From assembly GCA_034409565.1 (NCBI GenBank), contig DAOUMS010000008.1, forward strand, positions 1-64,000: a stretch of DNA of 64,000 nt, written 5' to 3'. The position numbers and the translations under genes were made by a program. The notes under the pieces were generated by a model that did not search any database, was not told the DNA's origin, and saw nothing but the letters and a program-made list of their open reading frames with translations. Origin of the DNA: E44-bin89 sp034409565. Its GTDB lineage: Bacteria; Chloroflexota; Dehalococcoidia; Dehalococcoidales; RBG-16-60-22. How positions within the stretch are numbered: the stretch's first letter is position 1; each line of letters starts with the position of its first letter. Below, in pieces: positions 57,492 through 64,000 of the stretch.

Positions 57492-57970
57492 TGCAAAATC
57501 TCCCCGAAGAAGAGGCCTATCATGACGGCCACCACAAGAGCAATAAAGAAGCCAATAACGTTTCGGATAATGGTTACTTTCAGTCCGAAGTACGCTTTCT
57601 CAATGGGCACGGTGAGCACGCCCACCATCATCAGTGTGGTGGTGAAAGCGGCGATGACCATATAGGCCACCCCTTTCTGGAGAAGAATGCCCGCCAGCGG
57701 GAAGGCGATAAAGCCTGGCATATAGGTAACAGTGCCCAGAAGAGCACCCACCGCCATGGCCGCAAATTTATTGTCGCTGCCCAGGTAACGGGAAATGACC
57801 ACATCCGGCACCAGGTAGAGGACAATGGAGACCAGGGTAATCATAATGAGAAAAGCGGGGAAAATTTTGATAAAGCGTCTGGCGGCGATTTTTACAGACC
57901 GGATAGTCTTCTCACGGCTGAAGGCCAGGGAAACGAGCAGGGCTAACCCGGCGACAATATACAGGTACAT
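57488..57970 (-). CDS. Predicted permease, first half of a split DUF318/ArsP-type pair
   Basis: The 160-residue membrane protein has a short cytosolic loop after its first helix (FSREKTIRSVKIAARRFIKI), then IFPAFLIMITLVSIVLYLV, AAMAVGALLGTVTYMPGFIAFPLAGI and MVGVLTVPIEKAYFGLKVTI, the repeat signature of YraQ-type permeases. It ends in an ATGA overlap with the other half, so both are coupled and probably form a heterodimer. No promoter was assigned. Confidence 0.75.
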   Translation of the reverse strand: MYLYIVAGLALLVSLAFSREKTIRSVKIAARRFIKIFPAFLIMITLVSIVLYLVPDVVISRYLGSDNKFAAMAVGALLGTVTYMPGFIAFPLAGILLQKGVAYMVIAAFTTTLMMVGVLTVPIEKAYFGLKVTIIRNVIGFFIALVVAVMIGLFFGEILQ

Positions 57971-58052
57971 TTATCTTAATGCCACTTAGTCCTACGGAGG
58001 GCTGAAGTAAATACCCAAACTCATCGGCGGCAGCATAATAACCGCTTAAACC

Positions 58053-58943
58053 CTATACCGGCAGGTCTATGGTGTAGTTCTGCAACGTGTTTTTGATAAC
58101 CTGCGCCGTCTTCTCATCCGGCTCGGTGAGCGGCAGTCGCGGCTTGCCCACGCGGAAACCGACCTGGTTCACGGCGTATTTCACCGGGATGGGGTTTGAG
58201 ACGATGAACATGGCGCTGACCAGTGGCAGAAGGTGACGGTGCATGACCGCCGCCTCGGCAACCCTGCCGCTGAGGAAGCTGTCAATCATCTGCTTTATCT
58301 GCTTGCCCACCAGATGAGATATCACGCTTATAATACCGTAGCCGCCAATGGCCATGAGAGGAAAAGTATCCTGGTCATTGCCGCTCCAGACAAAGAAATC
58401 GTCGCCGGTCTCCTGAATGATTCTGCCAATCTGCTCGAAATTACCGCTCGCTTCCTTCACCCCGATGATGTTGTCTATCTTGCTCAACCTGATAACGGTA
58501 TCGGCAGTCATATTGGTCACCGTGCGCGATGGGACGTTGTACATGATGCAGGGCAGACTGGTGCTTTCCGCCACTGTCCTGAAGTGCTGGTAAAGACCTT
58601 CCTGGGTGGGCTTGTTATAGTAAGGTACCACCAGCAGGCAGGCATCAACCCCGATTTTCTCCGCTTCCCGGGTCGCTTCAACGGCTTCGGCGGTGCTGTT
58701 GCTGCCAGTGCCAGCAATAACACTCCCTTTGCTGCCGACGGCCGTTTTTATTTCCCGGAAAAGGCGAAATTCCTCTGCCCGCACCAAAGTGGGCGATTCC
58801 CCGGTGGTACCGACCACCACCAGGCCATCGCTCCCCGAAGCCAGCAGGGCCAGAGCCAGCTTTTTCGCCTGTGCATAGTCCACCTCCCCTTTTTCATCAA
58901 AGGGGGTGACCATGGCGGTTATCAACCTTCCCAGCTCTTTCAT
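58053..58943 (-). CDS. dapA: 4-hydroxy-tetrahydrodipicolinate synthase
   Basis: The 296-residue TIM barrel has GTTGESPTLVRAEEFRLFRE, the Tyr in MYNVPSRTVTNM and the Schiff-base Lys in NIIGVKEASGNFEQI. It condenses pyruvate with aspartate semialdehyde in lysine and diaminopimelate synthesis. Its ATG overlaps the asd stop by four bases. It is the last gene of rpsO-pnp-dapB-asd-dapA; its neighbour asd supplies its substrate and dapB uses its product. Confidence 0.96.
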   Translation of the reverse strand: MKELGRLITAMVTPFDEKGEVDYAQAKKLALALLASGSDGLVVVGTTGESPTLVRAEEFRLFREIKTAVGSKGSVIAGTGSNSTAEAVEATREAEKIGVDACLLVVPYYNKPTQEGLYQHFRTVAESTSLPCIMYNVPSRTVTNMTADTVIRLSKIDNIIGVKEASGNFEQIGRIIQETGDDFFVWSGNDQDTFPLMAIGGYGIISVISHLVGKQIKQMIDSFLSGRVAEAAVMHRHLLPLVSAMFIVSNPIPVKYAVNQVGFRVGKPRLPLTEPDEKTAQVIKNTLQNYTIDLPV

Positions 58944-59974
58944 TTTGCCACCTCCCGTGGTTTTATCCAGTCCCTTCTGAGCATTTCCTCAGCAATCTGG
59001 ACTGCATTCAGCGCCGCTCCCTTACGCAGGTTATCGGCGACAATCCACATGACCAGACCATTGGGATGGGAGGTATCACGGCGGATACGACCGACATATA
59101 CCTCATCGGTGCCGGCTGCCATCCAGGGATGCGGATAGAGGCTGATGGCACTGTCATCCAGTATCTTCACTCCCGGCGCCCCGACAAGTATACGCTCCGC
59201 ATCATCAGGCATCATCGGCGACGAAAATTCCACCCACACTGCCTCACTGTGCGCGTTATATACCGGCACACGCACACAGGTCGCCGAGATAGCGATTTCA
59301 GCGGCGTGCATTATCTTTCTGGTCTCCTCCACCATCTTCCACTCCTCCCTGGTGTAGCCGTCATCGAGAAAGACATCTATCTCCGGCAACACATTGAAGG
59401 CTATCTGATGCGGATACACGTGGGGTATGGTCTTCTGCCCGTCCAGCACCTGCTTGCTCTGCACATTCAGCTCCTCCACCGCCGCCGCACCGGTACCGGA
59501 GACCGACTGGTAGGTACTGACCACAATGCGCCTGATGGGGTTTACCTTATGCAGCGGGTAGAGCGCCACCACCATCTGGATGGTCGAGCAGTTTGGATTG
59601 GCGATAATGCCCCTGTGCCACTCTATATCTTCAGGGTTGACCTCGGGCACCACCAGCGGCACGTTGGGCTCCATGCGCCAGGCAGCACTGTTGTCAATTA
59701 CCACTGCACCCGCCTGCGCCGCAATAGGTGAAAAATGGCGGCTTATCTCGGAGCCGGCGGAAAAAAGGGCAATATCTATCCCCTCAAACGATTCAGGGGT
59801 CGTCTCCATGACCTCGATTTCCTGCTTGTTGACCACCAGCTTCCTCCCCGCCGAGCGGTCGGACGCCAGCAGCCTGGTTGATTTCATCGGAAAACCGCGC
59901 TGTACCAGGACCTTGATAAATTCCTGGCCAACCAGCCCGGTAGCACCAACAATGGCAACATTACATTCGCCCAT
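58940..59974 (-). CDS. asd: Aspartate-semialdehyde dehydrogenase
   Basis: The 344-residue protein has the NADP motif NVAIVGATGLVGQEF, the catalytic Cys in IANPNCSTIQMV, VSTYQSVSGTGAAAVEEL and HAAEIAISATCVRVPV. It reduces aspartyl phosphate to aspartate semialdehyde, shared by lysine and threonine pathways. ATG 59974 has GAGGGAG upstream; the longer frame into dapB was rejected. Eight bases separate it from dapB. Confidence 0.96.
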   Translation of the reverse strand: MGECNVAIVGATGLVGQEFIKVLVQRGFPMKSTRLLASDRSAGRKLVVNKQEIEVMETTPESFEGIDIALFSAGSEISRHFSPIAAQAGAVVIDNSAAWRMEPNVPLVVPEVNPEDIEWHRGIIANPNCSTIQMVVALYPLHKVNPIRRIVVSTYQSVSGTGAAAVEELNVQSKQVLDGQKTIPHVYPHQIAFNVLPEIDVFLDDGYTREEWKMVEETRKIMHAAEIAISATCVRVPVYNAHSEAVWVEFSSPMMPDDAERILVGAPGVKILDDSAISLYPHPWMAAGTDEVYVGRIRRDTSHPNGLVMWIVADNLRKGAALNAVQIAEEMLRRDWIKPREVAK

Positions 59975-59982
59975 TTTCTCCC

Positions 59983-60771
59983 TCACAGTCCCAGCAACCT
60001 GTCCAGACCGTAGACAAGCCCTTTGCGTTTGACCACTTCCCTGATTGCCAGCATCACCCCGGGCATGTAGCACTCCCGGTTGATGGTATCATGGCGTATG
60101 CTCAATGTCTGTCCCGGCGCACCCAGGATTACTTCCTGATGAGCCATAAGGCCGGGCAGGCGTACGCTGTGAATGCTCACCCCCTCCACCTGCTCCCCCC
60201 GGCTCGTGGCTGCTTTACCCTGGGGCTGAAGAAACGGCTTCCCCCTCGCCTTTGCCATCGTTCTGGCTGTGGTCTGTGCCGTTCCGGACGGAGCATCAGC
60301 TTTCAGGTGATGGTGCAGTTCAATTATTTCCGCATAATCAAGGTACCTGGCCGCGATTTTGGCCAGGTGCATCATCAGGACAGCGCCAAGGGCAAAGTTG
60401 GGCGCCATCACCGCACTAATCCCGCGCTCCGCAGCCAGACGTTCAATCTCCTTGATGTCATCCGGCGAGCAACCGGTGGTCCCGATGACCAGATTAACGC
60501 CTTTTTCGGCGGCCAGCTTTACCGCCGACATGGTGGCCCTAGCAATGCTGAAATCCACCATAACATCGGGCTGGCAGCGGGCCAATATATCTCCCAGGTC
60601 AGTGGAAAAGGGAACCGAACCGGAACCATCAGGCAGAGGCAGTGAATCCCTGTCCGCTTTCAGGTCAACGGCGCCAACCAGCTGCATATCGCTTTCGCCG
60701 CAGACGGCTTTGGCCACTTCCTGCCCTACCTTACCGGCAGCTCCGTGAACAATTACCTTGATTGGATTCAT
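59983..60771 (-). CDS. dapB: 4-hydroxy-tetrahydrodipicolinate reductase
   Basis: The 262-residue protein has the cofactor motif VIVHGAAGKVGQEVAKAV, VIGTTGCSPDD, MAPNFALGAVLMM, and the substrate motif IELHHHLKADAPSGTA with the conserved His and Lys. It reduces the DapA product with NAD(P)H. It stands between pnp (29 bases) and asd (eight bases) in the operon. Complete. Confidence 0.96.
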   Translation of the reverse strand: MNPIKVIVHGAAGKVGQEVAKAVCGESDMQLVGAVDLKADRDSLPLPDGSGSVPFSTDLGDILARCQPDVMVDFSIARATMSAVKLAAEKGVNLVIGTTGCSPDDIKEIERLAAERGISAVMAPNFALGAVLMMHLAKIAARYLDYAEIIELHHHLKADAPSGTAQTTARTMAKARGKPFLQPQGKAATSRGEQVEGVSIHSVRLPGLMAHQEVILGAPGQTLSIRHDTINRECYMPGVMLAIREVVKRKGLVYGLDRLLGL

Positions 60772-60800
60772 CGTGTTTCCCCTGCTGGTGGAGAAAACTC

Positions 60801-63032
60801 TTAACGACCCCGGAACGAACCCCTGGCCATTGGTGGCCTGCGCCCGGACTGGTCGCGCCGCCTGGAATACGAATCATTATCCCTCCGGAATGGTCGCCTT
60901 GACCCGGCGGAATCTCTTGCTTGAGCACCAGAGGGTTGATAATCTTTCTCAAAGACTGCCCGGCGGGAAAGGTTTACCCTACCCATATTATCGATATTAA
61001 TTACCTTTACCGTGACCTCGTCACCGACCTTGACCACATCTTCCACCCTGTCAACACGGTGGGATTCCAGTTCGCTGATGTGTACCAGACCTTCCTTGCC
61101 AGGCAGAATCTCCACCATGGCCCCGAAATCGAAAATGCGCGTCACCTTCCCCGTATAGATGGTCCCCACCTCAGCTTCCTTGGTCAGACCTTCAATAATA
61201 CCGATGGCTTTACGCGCTGCCTCTTCGCTGGTAGCGCCAATCAGCACGGTACCGCTATCGTCAATGTCAATGGTGGTCTTCGTCTCCTCAATTATCGAGC
61301 GAATCGTCTTGCCACCGGTGCCGATAACGCTGCCGATTTTCTCCGGGTCAATGGTCATCTTGTACACCCGCGGCGCGTAAGGGCTGACTTCAGGTCGGCT
61401 GGTATTGATGGTCTCGTTCATCCTGTCCAGAATGAACATCCGCGCCCCATGACTCTGGGCGATTATCTTCTCCAGGATTTCCAGGCTGACACCTTTGAGC
61501 TTGATATCCATCTGCACGGCGGTAACACCATCCCTGGTGCCGGCAATCTTGAAGTCCATGTCGCCGTAGGCATCCTCCAGCCCTTCGATGTCGGTTAAAG
61601 CCCGGTATTCACCCTTATCACCGGTGATAAGGCCCATGGCCACACCGGACACCGCAGCTTTGACTGGTATGCCCGCATCCATCAGCGACATACTCCCCGC
61701 GCAGACGCTCGCCATTGAAGTGCTGCCGCTGGAACTGAGGACCTCGGAGACCAGTCGAATGGTATAGGGGAAATCCTCATCAACGGGTAATACCGGTACC
61801 AGAGCTCTTTCCGCCAGGGCACCGTGTCCTATCTCGCGACGACCCGGCGACCCCATGCGCTTTACCTCACCGCTCGAGAAGGGCGGAAAATTGTAGTGAT
61901 GGATGAAGCGCTTTGCCTCCTCAATGCCAAGGCCGTCAAGCTGCTGCTCCTGCCGGGTAGAACCCAGGGTGACGATGGACAGCACCTGCGTCTGACCCCG
62001 ACTGAAAAGCGCCGAGCCGTGCGTCCTCGGCAGGAGTCCTACCTCCGCATTTATCGTCCGGACTTCATCAAGGGCACGGCCATTTAACCGTCTTCCGGCC
62101 AGTATGCTGTTCCTTACCTCTGCCTTTGCCCTGGCTTCAAAAGCAGACAGGATGTCCCCTTCGGCGTAGGTTTCACCCATGCTCTCCACCAGCTGCCTCT
62201 TCAATCCGGAAAGCTTTGCCTCCCGTATGGATTTATCCGCTTCCGACAGGACCGCCGGCAGTCCATCGCCAACGGCCGATGCCACCGCGGAATCTATTTC
62301 CGGGTTGGCCTCCGTAACCGGTGCTGCCTCCTTTGGTTTACCGCAGGCCTGCTGCACCTGTTCCTGAAGCCGGATTATAGCCTGATTGGCCTCAAAACCA
62401 AACTGGATGGCCCTGGGCAGAATTTCTTCAGGCACCTCTTTGGCCCCGGCCTCCAGCATGACAATTGCTTTCCCGGTGCTGGCCACAACCATATCAAGCT
62501 GACTTTTTTCCAGCCCAGCCAGCGGTGGATTCAGCACCAGTTCACCATTGATATAGCCCACGTGCACCGCGCTTACCGGGCCATCAAAGGGAATCTCCGA
62601 TACACAAAGTGCCGCCGACGCACCGATTACCGCCATGACATCGGGGTCATTTTCATGGTCAACGGACAGCACGGTAGCCACAATCTGGATATCACGTCGC
62701 CACTCCTTGGGCAAGAGCGGTCGTATCGGGCGGTCCACAAGCCGACAGGCCAGAATGGCCGCTTCGCTGGGTCGTCCTTCCCGGCGGATGAAGCCGCCTG
62801 GAATTTTACCCGCCGCGTACAGTCGCTCCTCATAGTCTATGGTCAATGGCAAAAAGTCAGTACCCTCACGGGGGTCATCAGCCACGGTAGCTGTCACCAG
62901 GACTACGGTATCTCCGTAGCGGACGGTTACCGCGCCACTGGCCTGACCGGCCAGTTTCCCGGTCTCAATGACAAGGTCTCTGCCACCAACCTGGCATTGA
63001 AAAGATTGAAGTTTGTGCAATTTCCCCTCCAC
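60801..63032 (-). CDS. pnp: Polyribonucleotide nucleotidyltransferase (PNPase)
   Basis: The 743-residue protein has two RNase PH domains (GRDLVIETGKLAGQASGAVTV..., and NAEVGLLPRTHGSALFSRGQTQ), a KH domain (IGSVIGTGGKTIRSIIEETK) and an S1 domain (GTIYTGKVTRIFDFGAMVEI), then an Arg/Gly/Ser-rich basic tail. It degrades RNA 3'-5' using phosphate. GTG 63032 is taken as start; a TTG at 63020 lies just after GGAGGGG and is an alternative. It follows rpsO by nine bases, the classic rpsO-pnp order. Confidence 0.97.
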   Translation of the reverse strand: MEGKLHKLQSFQCQVGGRDLVIETGKLAGQASGAVTVRYGDTVVLVTATVADDPREGTDFLPLTIDYEERLYAAGKIPGGFIRREGRPSEAAILACRLVDRPIRPLLPKEWRRDIQIVATVLSVDHENDPDVMAVIGASAALCVSEIPFDGPVSAVHVGYINGELVLNPPLAGLEKSQLDMVVASTGKAIVMLEAGAKEVPEEILPRAIQFGFEANQAIIRLQEQVQQACGKPKEAAPVTEANPEIDSAVASAVGDGLPAVLSEADKSIREAKLSGLKRQLVESMGETYAEGDILSAFEARAKAEVRNSILAGRRLNGRALDEVRTINAEVGLLPRTHGSALFSRGQTQVLSIVTLGSTRQEQQLDGLGIEEAKRFIHHYNFPPFSSGEVKRMGSPGRREIGHGALAERALVPVLPVDEDFPYTIRLVSEVLSSSGSTSMASVCAGSMSLMDAGIPVKAAVSGVAMGLITGDKGEYRALTDIEGLEDAYGDMDFKIAGTRDGVTAVQMDIKLKGVSLEILEKIIAQSHGARMFILDRMNETINTSRPEVSPYAPRVYKMTIDPEKIGSVIGTGGKTIRSIIEETKTTIDIDDSGTVLIGATSEEAARKAIGIIEGLTKEAEVGTIYTGKVTRIFDFGAMVEILPGKEGLVHISELESHRVDRVEDVVKVGDEVTVKVINIDNMGRVNLSRRAVFEKDYQPSGAQARDSAGSRRPFRRDNDSYSRRRDQSGRRPPMARGSFRGR

Positions 63033-63041
63033 ACTCAGACC

Positions 63042-63305
63042 TTATTTGCGCAGTCCGAGCCGTTTAATCAGTTTGTTATATTTGCCAACGTCCTCCCGGC
63101 TCAGGTAGTTCAGCAGTCTCCTGCGCCGTCCCACCAGCTTGAGCAAACCACGCTGGGAATGAAAGTCCTGGCGGTTCACGGCCATATGATTGGTCAACTG
63201 CTTTATCCTCTCGGTAAGCAGTGCCACCTGTACCTCGGTTGAACCGGTATCTCCGTCTTTACCCTGATAAGTGCTGATAATATCAGCCTTCTGCTCTTTC
63301 TCCAA
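63042..63305 (-). CDS. rpsO: 30S ribosomal protein S15
   Basis: The 87-residue protein has the S15 core DTGSTEVQVALLTERIKQLT, VNRQDFHSQRGLLKLVGRRRRLL and YLSREDVGKYNKLIKRLGLR. It binds 16S rRNA early in 30S assembly and usually represses its own mRNA. TTG 63305 has GAGGTG upstream; the longer reading starts inside the leader. It heads the rpsO-pnp-dapB-asd-dapA operon. Confidence 0.96.
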   Translation of the reverse strand: MEKEQKADIISTYQGKDGDTGSTEVQVALLTERIKQLTNHMAVNRQDFHSQRGLLKLVGRRRRLLNYLSREDVGKYNKLIKRLGLRK

Positions 63306-63352
63306 ACTACACCTCACTAAACAGTTATCGACAGTAAATTACAAATCAAGTG

Positions 63353-63382
63353 ATTATAACATACTGCGTGGCTATATGTAAA
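63353..63382 (-). promoter_or_regulatory. Promoter of rpsO-pnp-dap operon
   Basis: On the minus strand TTTACA (63382-63377) and TATAAT (63358-63353) are 18 bases apart. The leader of about 40 bases before TTG 63305 is where an S15 autoregulatory fold would lie, but I could not identify one. Confidence 0.7.
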
Positions 63383-63418
63383 TTAGCGCACGACACAGCC
63401 TTTACTGATTTAACATCA

Positions 63419-63447
63419 TAGACATGGTATCTGCCAACTAGTATAAT
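63419..63447 (+). promoter_or_regulatory. Promoter of fdhD, nearly leaderless
   Basis: TAGACA (63419-63424) and TATAAT (63442-63447) are 17 bases apart. The ATG at 63458 lies ten bases after the -10 with no ribosome site, giving a leader of about three or four bases. Confidence 0.7.
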
Positions 63448-63457
63448 ACACGTTAGT

Positions 63458-64000
63458 ATGGGTAGAACGGTAAAGGAACGCGCGGAAAGCGGTGTCACTC
63501 CAGAAGTGACCTGCCGCTTTTTCGGCGGTGAAACATGGCGGGAAGAGACGGTAGCCATACCCGGTGAACTGCCGCTGACCATCTTCGTCAATGGTCAGGA
63601 AGTGGCCACGGTACTGTGCACGCCCGCCAGATTAACCCAGCTTGTTCTCGGGTTTCTGTACCTGGAAGGAATAATTGCCGACCGGCAGGAGGTGGCCAGC
63701 CTCCGCGTCTGCGAGGATGAACCCGTTGCCGATGTGAGGCTCCTTAAAAGCGAATTCAAGGCGCCCGCGAGGCGCACCATTACCTCGGGCTGCGGGAGCG
63801 GCACCAGTGCTGATGTCCGCCCACCACGGGTGACCTCCGACCTGGTAGTCGCCCCGGACGAAATACTGGTACTGATGCGACAGCTTTACCAGCACCAAGA
63901 GCTGTTTCAGGAAGTGGGCGGCATCCACTCTTCAGCGCTGGCCGACCGCGACCAGGTGCTGGTCTTTGCCGAAGACATCGGACGCCACAATACGCTGGAC
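63458..64000 (+). CDS. fdhD: Formate dehydrogenase accessory sulfurtransferase FdhD, truncated by window end
   Basis: The first 181 residues are present without a stop: ELPLTIFVNGQEVATVLCTP, LVLGFLYLEGIIADRQEV, SGCGSGTSADV with the catalytic-loop Cys (one Cys here, where E. coli has C-x2-C), and HSSALADRDQVLVFAEDIGRHNTLD. FdhD moves sulfur onto the molybdenum or tungsten bis-MGD cofactor of formate dehydrogenase. It implies a formate dehydrogenase elsewhere, fitting an anaerobe. It diverges from rpsO. Confidence 0.94.
   Translation, partial: MGRTVKERAESGVTPEVTCRFFGGETWREETVAIPGELPLTIFVNGQEVATVLCTPARLTQLVLGFLYLEGIIADRQEVASLRVCEDEPVADVRLLKSEFKAPARRTITSGCGSGTSADVRPPRVTSDLVVAPDEILVLMRQLYQHQELFQEVGGIHSSALADRDQVLVFAEDIGRHNTLD

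Noticed and set aside
63306..63352. S15 autoregulatory RNA in the rpsO leader
   Set aside because: The leader is short and A/T-rich and no convincing pseudoknot or three-way junction could be drawn by eye.
1..64000. CRISPR array or rRNA operon
   Set aside because: No regularly spaced direct repeats and no rRNA sequence were seen.

Overview
The window looks like bacterial chromosome from an uncultured anaerobe, most likely a Chloroflexota of the Dehalococcoidia type. That assignment is inference from gene content and order: nusA-rnpM-infB-rbfA-truB, ino1-CDP-alcohol transferase-purA, rpsO-pnp-dapB-asd-dapA, a four-subunit pyruvate:ferredoxin oxidoreductase, LarA-type proteins and many orphan hydroxyacid and sugar-acid enzymes. 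No rRNA gene is present to confirm it. Start codons are mixed (ATG, GTG, TTG), and several genes have a clear -10 box only 6-11 bases before ATG and no ribosome site, which suggests leaderless mRNAs.

Region 1 (1-10000) is accessory DNA, more A/T-rich than the rest. It begins with a broken flavin disulfide reductase. A two-gene unit follows, encoding a short sigma-factor-like protein and a divergent DNA sliding clamp, and it ends in two strong terminators. A defence-type cluster comes next: a membrane protein, a PIN-domain protein and an XRE-ImmA protease on the minus strand, then a single-chain restriction-modification enzyme and an HNH protein on the plus strand. No integrase is visible.

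Region 2 (10000-23100) holds a glycine betaine ABC transporter, a small fatty-acid-type cluster (two hotdog dehydratases, ACP, ketosynthase) with a collapsed fabG and a carB tail, RidA plus threonine synthase, an NHL propeller protein, a 2-hydroxyacid dehydrogenase, a two-subunit UxaA/SuyAB-type lyase and a MazF-type toxin-antitoxin pair.

Region 3 (23200-45200) is a catabolic stretch: two LarA-family proteins, a PTE-like hydrolase, a flavoprotein, an enolase-superfamily dehydratase, a 2-oxoacid dehydrogenase complex (E1a, E1b, E2, no E3), a hydratase and an acyl-CoA dehydrogenase with altered catalytic positions, a nitroreductase, porCDAB, a second UxaA/SuyAB-type lyase with an Ldh-family dehydrogenase, an acyl-CoA synthetase and tRNA-Leu(UAG). 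Together they suggest growth on hydroxy-, sugar- or sulfo-acids feeding pyruvate and acetyl-CoA.

Region 4 (45400-64000) is core: a lipoprotein, YggS, the nusA-infB operon with an intrinsic terminator in its leader and an inserted coiled-coil/transglutaminase-like gene, inositol-phosphate synthase and a phospholipid synthase, purA, a horizontally acquired-looking methyltransferase, a split permease, the rpsO-pnp-dapB-asd-dapA operon, and the start of fdhD.

The most interesting candidate system is the sigma-like/sliding-clamp pair at 1299-3435. The sigma-like protein ends in a sequence resembling a clamp-binding motif, which recalls the clamp-activated late transcription of phage T4. This is a hypothesis from sequence only.
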